A stretch of DNA of 64,000 bases from JACVRW01 sp963826165 (GCA_963826165.1 CAWGWC010000017.1:62001-126000), one strand, 5' to 3'. Shown: positions 15,861-25,221, counted from the stretch's first letter. Notes: generated by a model from the sequence alone, not told the origin. Numbers and translations: made by a program.

Positions 15861-17266
15861 GCCGCGGCCTTGTCCGTATTGAACGGCAGCTGCGGCCAGC
15901 GCCGCGGGTCGCCGGCCGGCCGGTACTCGTCGCTCTCGCGCTCGTACACGTAGCGGGCCCGCGGTCCGGTATGCGTGATCTCGTGAAGGGCGTCTACGAG
16001 CGTGTCGACGTCGTCGAGCGTCGTGCCGAGACCGATGCTCGCGCGCACGGCTCCGGGCAGGGCGGGCAGCGATCCCCCGCGCAGATCACGTGTCAGCCGG
16101 TCCACCTCAGCGTCGGGGATCCCCAGCAGGCGCGTGATCAGCGGGTGCGCGCAGAAGCAGCCGTTGCGCACGCCGATTCCGTGCTCTGCGCTCAGGACAG
16201 CGGCGAGCAGCGCGTGCGGGTGGCACGGATGGTCGAACGCCGCCACTCCCACGGTGTCGACCGAGCCCGGGGGCCACAGGGCCAGTGCGCGCAGGCCGGG
16301 CACGGTCGACAGGCCGGTCCGCAGGTGGGCGGTGAGCTCCCGCTCGTACTCGGCCACGACGTGCATTCCGAGCTCCGCCAGGCAGCGACAGGCAGCTCCC
16401 AGAGCAACCGCGCCGACGACGTTCGGCGAGCCTGCCTCGTGGCGCTCGGGTGCCTCTGCCCAGATGACGTCGTCGAGGGTGACCCACCTGATCGCTCCAC
16501 CGCCGTGCAGCAGCGGCATCTGCTCCTCCAGGAAGGCCCGGTCGCCGATCAGCGCTCCGGCTCCGAACGGCGCATAGAGCTTGTGGCCCGAGAGGGCCAG
16601 GAAGTCGATTCCCGTGCTCGCCATGTCGATGGGACGGTGCGGGGCGAGCTGAGCGGCGTCGACGAATACGCGCGCGCCGTGGCGATGGGCGAGCTCCGCC
16701 AGCTCCGCGACCGGCCAGACCTCCCCGGTGACGTTGGAGGCGCCGGTGACCGCGACGAGGTCGATCTGCCCACCGCGCAGGGCTACCTCACAGGCCGCTA
16801 CGAGTTCTTCCCGGCAGTCCGTGAACGGCAGGATCTGCGTGCGATGACGCCGCCACGGCAGCATGTTGGAGTGGTGCTCCACCGGCGTGCTGAGCACCCG
16901 CGAATCCGCCGGGAGTGCGGCGGCGAGGACGTTGACCGCCTCGGTCGTGTTGCGCACGAAGACCACGCCGTCGGTGGCGCGGCCGCCCACGAAGCGCGAC
17001 AGATCCTCTCGCGCGCCCTCGAATGCTGCGGTCGAGATCTGCGACTTCAACCCGCTGCCCCGGTGAACGCTGCTGCACCAGGGCATGAAGGCCTCCACGG
17101 CCTCCCAGACCTCCTCCATGGCCGGCGTGCTGGCCGCGTAGTCCAGGTTGACGTAGCGCCGGGTGGCGCCGTCCACGCACGGGACCGCCGTGTCGGCGCC
17201 CAGCAGGCGCGCGAGAGGGCGCGCCATCGCCGGGGAGCGGCTGGCTATGCGGCTCGGCTCGAACAC
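15857..17266 (-). CDS. PLP-dependent class V aminotransferase, cysteine-desulfurase-like
   Basis: 469-residue fold-type I PLP enzyme. Motifs include LDYAASTPAMEEVWEAV, VEHHSNMLPWRRH, FVDAAQLAPHRPIDM (PLP Asp/Gln), ALSGHKLYAPFGAGAL with the Schiff-base lysine near residue 229, and NGCFCAHPL carrying cysteines where SufS/CsdA keep the persulfide Cys. Such enzymes move sulfur or sulfane from cysteine, or cleave C-S bonds. No suf or isc genes are near; instead it follows a BTAD regulator, which suggests a dedicated role. The GTG at 17266 overlaps the regulator; an in-frame ATG at 17227 is the alternative start. Confidence 0.85.
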   Translation of the reverse strand: MFEPSRIASRSPAMARPLARLLGADTAVPCVDGATRRYVNLDYAASTPAMEEVWEAVEAFMPWCSSVHRGSGLKSQISTAAFEGAREDLSRFVGGRATDGVVFVRNTTEAVNVLAAALPADSRVLSTPVEHHSNMLPWRRHRTQILPFTDCREELVAACEVALRGGQIDLVAVTGASNVTGEVWPVAELAELAHRHGARVFVDAAQLAPHRPIDMASTGIDFLALSGHKLYAPFGAGALIGDRAFLEEQMPLLHGGGAIRWVTLDDVIWAEAPERHEAGSPNVVGAVALGAACRCLAELGMHVVAEYERELTAHLRTGLSTVPGLRALALWPPGSVDTVGVAAFDHPCHPHALLAAVLSAEHGIGVRNGCFCAHPLITRLLGIPDAEVDRLTRDLRGGSLPALPGAVRASIGLGTTLDDVDTLVDALHEITHTGPRARYVYERESDEYRPAGDPRRWPQLPFNTDKAAA

Positions 17267-18015
17267 GTGGTGAGCGCTGGGTCGAGTTCGTGACGAAGGA
17301 TCGCCCGCTCCAGGGCACGCAGCTCGGGCGACGGCTCCAGGCCGAGACCGTCCACGAGCGCGCGCCGAGCGGCGCGGTATTCGGCCAGGGCCTCGGCCTG
17401 GCGCCCGGTGCGGTAGAGGGCGAGCATCAACTGAGCGCGCAGACGCTCGCGCAGCGGGTGTTCGTTGACGAGCGCCTCGAGCTCGCCGGTCAGCTCCGCG
17501 TGTCGGCCACAGGCCATATCGGCGTCGAGTCGCTCGCTCAGGCAGGTGAGACGCAGAGCGTCGAGTCGCGCGATCTCCGGCTGGGCGAATCCGTGAGTGG
17601 CAACGTCGACCAGCGCCGGACCGCGCCAGAGCCCGAGAGCCTCCCTCAAGGTTTCGGCCGCCCGCCAGGGCTCCGGCCGGGCCAACTCCTGCGCGCCTCG
17701 CGACAAGCGGTCCTCGAAACAGTCGGCGTCGACGGTCCCCCGCGGCACACGTAGGGCATAGCCACCTCCCTCTGAGACGAGGACGCCCTCGCCGACCGCC
17801 GCGCGCAGTCTCGACGCCACCACCTGGACCACGTTCTTCGCGTTCCTGAGTTCCGCGCTACCCCAGAGCTCGTCCACGATCCGGTTGACATGCACCGTGG
17901 CGTCGCGGTGTACGAGGAGCAGAGCGAGGAACGAGAGCACGCGCCCACGCGGGACGAGCGCCGTCTGACCGCCATCCAGCTGACTCTGGATCGGCCCCAG
18001 GATGCGGAAATTCAT
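17245..18015 (-). CDS. BTAD-domain transcriptional activator (SARP-like)
   Basis: 256-residue regulator with an N-terminal OmpR-type winged helix (residues 1-95; FRILGPIQSQLDGGQTALVP and NRIVDELWGS) and a C-terminal bacterial transcriptional activation domain made of TPR-like helices (LRERLRAQLMLALYRTGRQA, ALVDGLGLEPSPELRALE). This is the SARP layout that activates specialised pathways. The ATG at 18015 was chosen because TAGCGT (18024-18029, minus) lies 8 nt upstream. Its end overlaps the cysteine-desulfurase-like gene, a likely target in the same operon. It is divergent from the LuxR gene. Confidence 0.9.
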   Translation of the reverse strand: MNFRILGPIQSQLDGGQTALVPRGRVLSFLALLLVHRDATVHVNRIVDELWGSAELRNAKNVVQVVASRLRAAVGEGVLVSEGGGYALRVPRGTVDADCFEDRLSRGAQELARPEPWRAAETLREALGLWRGPALVDVATHGFAQPEIARLDALRLTCLSERLDADMACGRHAELTGELEALVNEHPLRERLRAQLMLALYRTGRQAEALAEYRAARRALVDGLGLEPSPELRALERAILRHELDPALTTCSSRAA

Positions 18016-18023
18016 CGTTCGCC

Positions 18024-18029
18024 ACGCTA
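18024..18029 (-). promoter_or_regulatory. -10 box TAGCGT of BTAD gene
   Basis: Minus-strand TAGCGT ends 8 nt before the ATG at 18015, consistent with a leaderless transcript; no Shine-Dalgarno is present. Confidence 0.4.
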
Positions 18030-18065
18030 AGGAGGCGGTGCGAGCTTCGCTACGTGGACCCTCCG

Positions 18066-18088
18066 TAGACTTTTGCCGGGTGCGGTAG
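18066..18088 (+). promoter_or_regulatory. -10 box and two-codon upstream ORF before LuxR gene
   Basis: TAGACT (18066-18071) is followed 8 nt later by GTG CGG TAG (18080-18088), immediately abutting the ATG at 18089 in the same frame. If transcription starts at the GTG, a two-codon leaderless ORF would be read before the regulator. Speculative. Confidence 0.3.
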
Positions 18089-20986
18089 ATGACCGATCTG
18101 AAGACGCGGACCGACCTGCTGGAGCGCGAGGCCGACCTGGAGCAGATCGGCGGTCCCCTCCGCAGCGCATCAGCCGGCTCGGGCGCGACCTTGGTGATCA
18201 AGGGAGCACCCGGGATCGGGAAGACGTCCCTGCTGGGGGAGGCCGCGGACCTGGCGGAGGCTCAGGGCATGGCTCTTCTGCGGGCGCGTGGCAGCGTGAT
18301 GGAGAGCGAGTTTGCGCTGGGCGTGGTCGTTCAGCTGCTGGCACCGAGGATCGAGCCGCTGTCGGACCGCGACCGTGAACTGGCCTTCGCAGGCGCCGCT
18401 GGGCTGGCGCGCCCGTTGTTCGAAGAGGTTCTCGACCGAGCGGCCGCGGACGATCTCCTGTTCGCGCGATTCCACGGCCTGCACTGGCTCTGCGCGCGGC
18501 TGGCCGAGGAGCGACCGCTCGCCCTTCTGGTCGATGATGCACACTGGGCCGACGAGCAGTCGCTTCGGTTCCTCGCCTACTTGGAGGCCAGGATCGAGGA
18601 GATCCCGGCGTGCGTGATCCTCGCGGTGCGGACTGGCGACGCCGCGGCGGCGCCCGAGGCCCTGTCGGGGCTGATGGAGCGCGATCCGCTGACGGTGATC
18701 CGGCCACGGCCACTCAGCTTGGCGGCGATCGGCGAGCTGGTGCGCGGCAGGCTCGGCGCCCAGACCGCGGATGAAGTCTGCGCCGAGTGCGCCCGAACGA
18801 CCGGCGGAAACCCGCTGCTCGTGCGTCAGCTCATCGCGGCGCTGGAGGAGGAGGTCGGGGAGCGCGCCAACCTCGACGCAAGCGCAGTCGCCGCGATGGG
18901 CCCGCCCTCGGTTGGCCGATTCGTGGCCGCGCGGCTGCGCCATCGTTCATCAACGGTCGAGGTCGTGGCGCAGGCGCTGGCAGTTCTCGGCGACGATGCC
19001 TCACTGACCGACACCGCGGAGGTCGCTGGAGTCGACCGCCAGGCGGCGGCGGAGGCGGTGGATGCCCTCATCCAAGCCGAGCTCCTGCATCCGGGCCTTC
19101 CGCCGAGGTTCGTACACCCGATCATCCAGCAGGCCCTCCAGGACTCGATCCCGCCGGCGGAGCGGGCGCAGCTGCATCTGGTGGCTGCGCGTGAGCTGGC
19201 TCGAGACCCCGCTCGCTGCGAGCGCGCGGCGGCTCACCTGCTGGCCGCCGCCCCAGCCGGCCCGGTGGGCAAGCGATGGGCCTTCGATGCGCTGACCGAA
19301 TCGGCGCGCCTGGCCGGCAACCGGGGTGCCCCGGACCAGGCGGTGCGATTCCTGCGCCGGGCGCTCGACGAGCAAGCCCCGGCTTCGCTGCGGCGGTTGC
19401 TTCTACTCGACCTGGGGGCGGCCGAGTCAGCCGCCCGCATGCCCGAGGCGACAGGCCGGATGGAGCAGGCGGTGCGACTGTCGAGCGGCCCGGCCGAGCT
19501 CGCGCAGGCGGTGCTCGGCCTCTCGATGGTGCGCTTCCTGGCCGCCGACCTGCCAGAAGCAGTTGCCGCCTGCGAGGAGCTTCTCGAGGCGGCCGGCGAC
19601 CTCGATCAGGAGCTGCGCTTGGGTCTCGAGTTCCAGGCCGCCGCCACCCGCCTCGTGGGCGGGATGCCGAGCGCCGAGACGTTTGGGCGGCTGCTGGCGC
19701 TCGAGCGCGAGGTGAGCCGCGGTGAGACGGCTGCCGAGCGCAGCCTGCTGGCCATGATCGCGGTGGTGTTCGCCTCCACCACCGCCCGAAGCGCAAAGGA
19801 GGTCGCGCAGCTCGCCGAGACGTCGTGGGGGAACGGGCAGCTGCTCGTGGAGGTCCGCTCCGAGCACCCCGCGCTCGCGGCGCCCGCGACGTCGATCGCT
19901 CTGACGGCCGCGTCCGTCGCGATCGCGCTCACGGGGAGATTGAGCCGGGCGATCGAGGTCTGGACGGCGGGTGTAGAGGAAGGAAGGGCCCGGAGCTCGA
20001 CGCTCCTCTACTCCAACTCACTCGGTCTGCGTGCCTCCGGCCGAGTCTGGAGCGGCGATGTCCGCGGCGCCGAGGACGACGCGGTCGAGGCCCTGCCCCT
20101 GCTCCCCGCAGACGACCCGATCGTCCGTCCCACCGTGCTGTCCGCGCTCACCGACGTTCACATCGAGCGCGGCACGCTCGCCGAGGCGGCGACGTTCCTG
20201 GACGAGGCCTGGCCGCCCGGCGAGCTCCCAGCAACGTTGAGCGGATGCCAGGCGCTCGCCTCACGAGGCCGGCTCGCACTGCAGTTGGGCGATGCGAGCG
20301 CCGCCTTGAACGATCTCGAGGACGCCGGCAGGCGAGCCCTGGCGATCGCCTACATCAACCCGATGGCGCTGATGTGGCGCAGCTACGCGGCACTGGCCGC
20401 GGCCCGGCTGAATGAGCCCGAGCGGGCCGATGAGCTGATCCGGGAAGAGCTCGGGATCGCGCGCAGGTTCGGCGCGCCGGAGCCGATCGGCGAGGCCCTT
20501 CGGGTGCAGGCGCTGCTCGCCCCGAACAAGGAGATGGCCGAGCGGGCGCGCGAGGCGGTGGAGGTCCTTGCCGGATCCGAGCTCCGGGTGGCGCACGCGC
20601 GGGCACTGATCGACCTGGGTGCCGCGCTGCGGCGCGGCGGCCATCGGCGCGACGCACGCGGTCCCCTTCGCGAGGGACTCGATCTCGCCAACCGGTGCGG
20701 ATCGGTGGTTGAGACCAACCGGGCCATGGACGAGCTGCGAGCTACCGGCGCGCGCCCCCGTCGCCCCGCGCTCCACGGCGTTGACTCGCTGTCGCCCCAG
20801 GAGCGCCGAGTCACGGAGATGGCCACGGAGGGTCTGGGCAACCGCGAGATCGCCGAGGCGCTCTTCCTCACCCGCCGGACCGTTGAGATGCACCTCACCG
20901 GCGCCTACCGCAAGCTGGGCATTGCGTCGCGCGCCGAGCTCCCGGACGCACTCGCCGACGGAGACCGTCAGGCGCCGGCCGGCTGA
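18089..20986 (+). CDS. Large ATP-binding LuxR-family regulator (LAL)
   Basis: 965-residue regulator of the MalT/LAL class. An N-terminal STAND-type ATPase carries Walker A GAPGIGKTS (residues 39-47) and Walker B PLALLVDDAHWADE; a long TPR-like helical region fills the middle; a LuxR helix-turn-helix closes the protein (LSPQERRVTEMATEGLGNRE, IAEALFLTRRTVEMHL). These proteins activate carbon-use or secondary-metabolite genes when a ligand binds the sensor part. Divergent from the BTAD activator 73 bp away; its end overlaps the malyl-CoA lyase-like gene by 19 bp. Confidence 0.93.
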   Translation: MTDLKTRTDLLEREADLEQIGGPLRSASAGSGATLVIKGAPGIGKTSLLGEAADLAEAQGMALLRARGSVMESEFALGVVVQLLAPRIEPLSDRDRELAFAGAAGLARPLFEEVLDRAAADDLLFARFHGLHWLCARLAEERPLALLVDDAHWADEQSLRFLAYLEARIEEIPACVILAVRTGDAAAAPEALSGLMERDPLTVIRPRPLSLAAIGELVRGRLGAQTADEVCAECARTTGGNPLLVRQLIAALEEEVGERANLDASAVAAMGPPSVGRFVAARLRHRSSTVEVVAQALAVLGDDASLTDTAEVAGVDRQAAAEAVDALIQAELLHPGLPPRFVHPIIQQALQDSIPPAERAQLHLVAARELARDPARCERAAAHLLAAAPAGPVGKRWAFDALTESARLAGNRGAPDQAVRFLRRALDEQAPASLRRLLLLDLGAAESAARMPEATGRMEQAVRLSSGPAELAQAVLGLSMVRFLAADLPEAVAACEELLEAAGDLDQELRLGLEFQAAATRLVGGMPSAETFGRLLALEREVSRGETAAERSLLAMIAVVFASTTARSAKEVAQLAETSWGNGQLLVEVRSEHPALAAPATSIALTAASVAIALTGRLSRAIEVWTAGVEEGRARSSTLLYSNSLGLRASGRVWSGDVRGAEDDAVEALPLLPADDPIVRPTVLSALTDVHIERGTLAEAATFLDEAWPPGELPATLSGCQALASRGRLALQLGDASAALNDLEDAGRRALAIAYINPMALMWRSYAALAAARLNEPERADELIREELGIARRFGAPEPIGEALRVQALLAPNKEMAERAREAVEVLAGSELRVAHARALIDLGAALRRGGHRRDARGPLREGLDLANRCGSVVETNRAMDELRATGARPRRPALHGVDSLSPQERRVTEMATEGLGNREIAEALFLTRRTVEMHLTGAYRKLGIASRAELPDALADGDRQAPAG

Positions 20987-22032
20987 AGCTCGTAGGCCTC
21001 GGCCAGCTCGGGATCCTTGCGAGCCAGCATCTCGGCCAGGTCGACCATCACCTTGCACTGCTTCCAGGTGGCGTCGTCCTGCATCTTGCCGTCGATCATG
21101 TGCACACCGCGGCCGTCCGGGATCGCCTCGATCACTTTCTTGGCGAAGCGGACCTCCTCCGGGTCAGGGGAGAAGACCTTCTTGGCGATGTCGATCTGTA
21201 CCGGGTGCAGCGACCAGGCGCCGACGCAGCCCAGCAGGAAGGCCGCGCGAAACTGCGTCTCGCAGCCGTCCACGTCCTTGATGTCGCCGTAGGGGCCGTA
21301 GAACGGCAGGATCCCGGCGCCGGCGCAGGCATCCACCATGCGGGCGATCGAGTAGTGCCAGGGGTCCTGCTGAGCGGACGCGCGAGCCGCCTCGGGGTCG
21401 TCGGGGGAGGGGTCTTCGATCACCCGGTAGCCCGGATGGCCGCCGCCCACACGCGTGGTCTTCATGCGCCGGTTGGCGGCGAGATCGGCCGGGCCGAAGC
21501 TCATGCCCTGCATTCTGGGGCTGGCCGTCGCGATCTCCTCGAGGTTCGTCACGCCCTGGGCCGTCTCGAGGATCGCGTGCACGAGCAGCGGGCGCTCGAG
21601 CCTCGCCTTGGCCTCGAGCTGGGCCAGCAGGCGGTCGACGTAGTGGATGTCCCACGGTCCCTCGACCTTGGGCACCATCACGACGTCCAGGCGGTCGCCG
21701 ATCTGGGCCACGATCTGGGTCAGGTCGTCGAGGACCCAGGGGCTCTCGAGGGCGTTGACACGAGTCCACAGCGAGGTGTCGCCCAGATCCATCTCCCGAC
21801 CCACCCGGATCAGCCCCTCCCGCGCGGCCTCCTTGCGGTCCACCGGCACGGCGTCCTCGAGGTTGCCGAGCAGGATGTCCACCTTGGGGGCGATGTCGGG
21901 CGCCTTGGCCACCATCTTCTCGTTCGAGAAGTCGAGGAAGTGGATCATCCGCGAGGGCGTGAAGGGGATCTCGGGGAGCGGATCCGGAGCGCCGATGGCG
22001 AGCGGCTTGAGGAAGTCTCTTGGGTTGCGCAT
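20968..22032 (-). CDS. HpcH/HpaI-family CoA lyase, probable L-malyl/beta-methylmalyl-CoA lyase
   Basis: 354-residue TIM-barrel lyase of the CitE/Mcl family. Motifs are LLGNLEDAVPVDRKEAAR (Mg-binding Glu/Asp), VVMVPKVEGPWDIHYVD, LVHAILETAQGVTNLEEIA and MSFGPADLAANRRMKTTRVG. The close match to long malyl-CoA lyases, rather than CitE, favours cleavage of malyl-CoA to acetyl-CoA plus glyoxylate and methylmalyl-CoA to propionyl-CoA plus glyoxylate. With Ccr and Ecm in the same window this fits the ethylmalonyl-CoA pathway. The ATG at 22032 is preferred over a GTG at 22044. Confidence 0.85.
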   Translation of the reverse strand: MRNPRDFLKPLAIGAPDPLPEIPFTPSRMIHFLDFSNEKMVAKAPDIAPKVDILLGNLEDAVPVDRKEAAREGLIRVGREMDLGDTSLWTRVNALESPWVLDDLTQIVAQIGDRLDVVMVPKVEGPWDIHYVDRLLAQLEAKARLERPLLVHAILETAQGVTNLEEIATASPRMQGMSFGPADLAANRRMKTTRVGGGHPGYRVIEDPSPDDPEAARASAQQDPWHYSIARMVDACAGAGILPFYGPYGDIKDVDGCETQFRAAFLLGCVGAWSLHPVQIDIAKKVFSPDPEEVRFAKKVIEAIPDGRGVHMIDGKMQDDATWKQCKVMVDLAEMLARKDPELAEAYELQPAGA

Positions 22033-22089
22033 TTCGCCGCGCACCCTAGCGCCGGGCCCCTGACTCTTGTGCGGGCCAGGGCGTGTCTG

Positions 22090-22095
22090 TAGCTT
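22090..22095 (+). promoter_or_regulatory. -10 box TAGCTT of first glycosyltransferase gene
   Basis: TAGCTT ends 8 nt before the GTG at 22104. This supports that GTG over the upstream in-frame GTG at 22083, which would lie before the promoter. Confidence 0.4.
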
Positions 22096-22103
22096 CAGCG
22101 CGC

Positions 22104-23204
22104 GTGAGCGAGGCGATGCGACCGCTGTTCCTCGCCCCCTATGGAGACTACGGCGGATCCGAGTCGGTGCTGCTGAAGCTGATCGACCGACTGGGCGACT
22201 CGATCGAGCCCGAGGCCGTGGTCATGAGCGAGGGCAACCTCGCGAGCCGGCTGGAGCTGGCGGGGGTGCCGAGCCGGGTGGTGAATCTGCCCGGCAGGTG
22301 GTCCGTAGCGCGCTTTCCCCAAGCGGCGCGCCGCTTGGCCGACGAGCTCGCGGGCCAGGGTTTCACCTTCATCCACGCCAACGGCACCAAGGCTGCGCTC
22401 CTGGGCGTCCGCCTGGCGCGGCGGCTGGGCATACCCCTCGTGTGGATGAAGCACGACCACGGCTACGAGGGCCCGCTGACCCGCGGCCTCGCGGTCCGCT
22501 GCGACCGCATCATCTGCGTGAGCCAGGCGATGGCGGACCTTCTCGGCCCGCAGGTGCGAGACCGGGTGGTGGTGGCCTACCCCGGAGTTGAGCTCGACCT
22601 CGCGCCGCCCGCTCCGGAAACCGACCCGGTGATCATCTCGGTTGGCCGCATGGACCCGCGCAAGGGGTTCATGGAGCTGATCGAAGCGGCGTCGATTCTC
22701 AGGACCAGCGGGCATGAGGACTTGCGGCTCGTCATCGGCGGGCCCGACTATCCGCCGGCTCCCGGGCACCGCGAGGAGCTGTGTGCCTACGCGGCCGCCG
22801 CGGGAATGGCCGATCGGAGCCAAATCGGCTGGATCGACGACCTCGAGTTGGCCTACCGCAGGGCGCGGGTCGTGGCCATGACCTCGCGTCGAATGCGTGG
22901 CCGGCCCGCCGAGGGTGCTCCGCTCGCCCTCATGGAGGGGATGAGCCATTGGCTGCCCGCGGTCGGGCCCAACGAGAAGGGCGTCGCCGAGGTGGTGGGA
23001 GACGCCGGCACGCTGGTCGATGACCGGACCCCGGAAGGCTACGCCCGTGCCCTCGAGCCGTACATCGTCCAGCCCGCGCTGTCGCGCGAGGTGGGCAGAC
23101 GGGGACACGAGCGGGTGCGCGAGCTGTTCACCTTCGACCGGACGGTGGAGCGGATTCGCGCGGTCTACGAGGAGCTCGACCGGGCAGGACGCGCGGCGCT
23201 GTGA
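22104..23204 (+). CDS. Glycosyltransferase family 4 protein
   Basis: 366-residue GT-B glycosyltransferase. The N-terminal lobe opens LFLAPYGDYGGSESVLLKLI (acceptor-side glycine loop); the C-terminal lobe shows VIISVGRMDPRKGFMELIEA and the donor-site EGAPLALMEGMSHWLPAVG. It should add a sugar from a nucleotide donor to a lipid-linked glycan on the inner face of the membrane. First gene of the surface-polysaccharide cluster; its 3' end overlaps the convergent second GT4 gene by 40 bp. Confidence 0.9.
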   Translation: MSEAMRPLFLAPYGDYGGSESVLLKLIDRLGDSIEPEAVVMSEGNLASRLELAGVPSRVVNLPGRWSVARFPQAARRLADELAGQGFTFIHANGTKAALLGVRLARRLGIPLVWMKHDHGYEGPLTRGLAVRCDRIICVSQAMADLLGPQVRDRVVVAYPGVELDLAPPAPETDPVIISVGRMDPRKGFMELIEAASILRTSGHEDLRLVIGGPDYPPAPGHREELCAYAAAAGMADRSQIGWIDDLELAYRRARVVAMTSRRMRGRPAEGAPLALMEGMSHWLPAVGPNEKGVAEVVGDAGTLVDDRTPEGYARALEPYIVQPALSREVGRRGHERVRELFTFDRTVERIRAVYEELDRAGRAAL

Positions 23205-24340
23205 CGAGCTTTGTCCGGGTCCCCACCGAGCACGCGCTCGTAGAGGTCGGCCGTGCGCTCGACCATCCGTTCGACGGTGAAGAGCCGGTCGTGGCGCTCG
23301 CGGCTCGCCGCACCCATGGCCGCGCGCCCGGCGTCGTCGCTCAAGATTCGCACCAGCCGGTCGGCGAGCGCGGACGAATCCCCCGGCGGGCACAGCAGGC
23401 CGGTCTCGCCGTCGATCAGCGCCTCGGACGTGCCGCCCACGTCGGTGGCCACCTGCGGGACCCCGCAGGCCATGGCCTCGAGAATGGAGATGGCGAAGGC
23501 CTCCCAGGACGAGGGCAGCACGAACGCGTCGATCGACCCGAGCTGGCGGGCGGCCGGCGGCTCGAAGCCGAAGAAGCGAAAGCGCTCGGGGTCGAGCTCC
23601 AGTCGCTCGGCCTGGGCCTCGAGCTCCGAGCGCAGAGGCCCGTCACCGACCACGGCCAGGCGTGCGCCGGGCACCTCAGCCAGCACCTGGGGAGCCGCGT
23701 CGATGAACAAATTGACACTCTTCTGGGGACGCAGGACGGTGAGGCAGGCCGCCAGCGGGCCGTCACCACGGAACGCGGTCAGTTCCTCGTCCATAACGAG
23801 GTCACGCCGGCAGGACGGCGACCCGTTGTGGACCACGTGGAGCTTGCGGTCGGGGACGATTCGCTCTTCGAGAGCAAGGCGGCGCTCCTCGTCGGCGACG
23901 CACAGGATGGCGTCGCTCAGAGGCCCGAGGGCTCGCTCCACCGAGAGCGCGAACAGCCGGCGCGGCGGTCCCCAGGGACCGACGAACGGGAAGCAGTGTG
24001 GCGAGTAGACCACCGGCGTCCCGGCCACCGCGGCCGCCAGCCTGCCCACCACGCCGGCCTTGGCCGAGTGGGCATGGACGAGATCGAATCGGCCCCGGCG
24101 CAGGATCGCGGCGAGCCCGCGCAGGGCCGAGAGGTCGGCGGCGGGCGTGCCGAAGCCGCGCTCCAGGGGCAGGCGCACGAACGGCACCCCGGCCTCGCGC
24201 AGGCGGGGGTAGGTGATGGCCTCGGCTGGGCCGGCCACGTACGGCCGCCAGCCGTGCCGGGACAGATCCAGCGCCAGTCGCAGGACGTTCTCGGCCACCC
24301 CTCCGTCGGGCGGTTCCATCACCAGAAGCACCCTCCGCAT
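23165..24340 (-). CDS. Glycosyltransferase family 4 protein
   Basis: 391-residue GT-B glycosyltransferase. It begins MRRVLLVMEPPDGGVAENVL with the glycine-rich acceptor loop, has HAHSAKAGVVGRLAAA, then CLTVLRPQKSVNLFIDAAPQ and a donor-site ending PSSWEAFAISILEAMACGVP with VGGTSEALIDGETGLLCPPG. These are textbook GT4 features for polysaccharide assembly. The ATG follows a TACGAT box by 6 nt. Confidence 0.92.
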   Translation of the reverse strand: MRRVLLVMEPPDGGVAENVLRLALDLSRHGWRPYVAGPAEAITYPRLREAGVPFVRLPLERGFGTPAADLSALRGLAAILRRGRFDLVHAHSAKAGVVGRLAAAVAGTPVVYSPHCFPFVGPWGPPRRLFALSVERALGPLSDAILCVADEERRLALEERIVPDRKLHVVHNGSPSCRRDLVMDEELTAFRGDGPLAACLTVLRPQKSVNLFIDAAPQVLAEVPGARLAVVGDGPLRSELEAQAERLELDPERFRFFGFEPPAARQLGSIDAFVLPSSWEAFAISILEAMACGVPQVATDVGGTSEALIDGETGLLCPPGDSSALADRLVRILSDDAGRAAMGAASRERHDRLFTVERMVERTADLYERVLGGDPDKARHSAARPARSSSS

Positions 24341-24346
24341 CCCCCG

Positions 24347-24352
24347 ATCGTA
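24347..24352 (-). promoter_or_regulatory. -10 box TACGAT of minus-strand GT4 gene
   Basis: TACGAT on the minus strand ends 6 nt before the ATG at 24340. The overlapping TATGCC on the plus strand may serve the divergent GT2 gene. Confidence 0.35.
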
Positions 24353-24378
24353 TGCCTCCGGGCGGAGGGGAGAGGTCG

Positions 24379-25221
24379 TTGAGCGAGCCGAGGGTCACCG
24401 TGGCCATGCCCTGCTTCAACGACGGGCGGTTCATCGAGGAGGCGATCGACTCGGTGCGGGAGCGCGAGCCGGTCGCCGTGATCGTGGTGGACGACGCATC
24501 GGACGATCCCACCACGACCTCCGTCCTGGAGCGACTCGAGTCGTCAGGCGTCACGGTCCTCAGGCACGACCGGAACCGCGGAGCGGCGGCCGCCCGAAAC
24601 ACCGCTCTGGCGGCAGCGGAGACACGCTTCCTGTTCACCCTCGACTCGGACGATGTGGCCATGGAGGGAGCCCTGGCCAAGCTCGCTGACCGGCTCGACG
24701 CCCCGGATCGTCCCGCCGCCGCCTTCGGTGACTACCTGGAGCTCGGTGGCCGGGCCGAGCTGCGGCGTATGCCGCCCCGGCTGGACGCCTACCGCATCGC
24801 CTTCATCAACGAGTACCCCACCTCGGCACTGTTCAGGACCGAGGTGGTCCGCGCGCTCGGGGGCTGGAGCGAGCGGGACCGGCTCCACGGGTACGAGGAC
24901 TGGGATCTCTGGATGGCCCTCGCCGAACGCGGCCACCGCGGGGTGCACGTCGGCCACGACACCGTGGTGTGGGGCTACCGTCAGCACGAAGGCCGGCAGC
25001 TCGCCGAGGCCCGCCGGCACCACGCGCACGTCTACGACCAGCTCAAGGCGCTCCACCCCGACCTGTTCCGATCGCTCGCCCGCCATCGCCGGGAGTCCAG
25101 CCTGGGGCTCGTCTACCAAGCCCTGTTCCCCGTCGTCTACGGACGGCGGCCGCTGTTCCCGGAGTACTCGCCCCTCAAGCGCGTCCTCGCGCGCACCCCC
25201 TTCGTGCGCCGGCTGCGATAG
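24379..25221 (+). CDS. Glycosyltransferase family 2 protein
   Basis: 280-residue GT-A glycosyltransferase with VTVAMPCFNDGRFIEEAIDS at the start, the nucleotide-binding VIVVDDASDD, GAAAARNTALAAA and the metal-binding LFTLDSDDVA. GYEDWDLWMALAERG near residue 175 is the usual acceptor/catalytic ED..W block. The TTG at 24379 was chosen because GGAGGGGAGAGG lies just upstream; an in-frame ATG at 24352 is possible but has no ribosome site. Divergent from the GT4 gene. Confidence 0.88.
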   Translation: MSEPRVTVAMPCFNDGRFIEEAIDSVREREPVAVIVVDDASDDPTTTSVLERLESSGVTVLRHDRNRGAAAARNTALAAAETRFLFTLDSDDVAMEGALAKLADRLDAPDRPAAAFGDYLELGGRAELRRMPPRLDAYRIAFINEYPTSALFRTEVVRALGGWSERDRLHGYEDWDLWMALAERGHRGVHVGHDTVVWGYRQHEGRQLAEARRHHAHVYDQLKALHPDLFRSLARHRRESSLGLVYQALFPVVYGRRPLFPEYSPLKRVLARTPFVRRLR

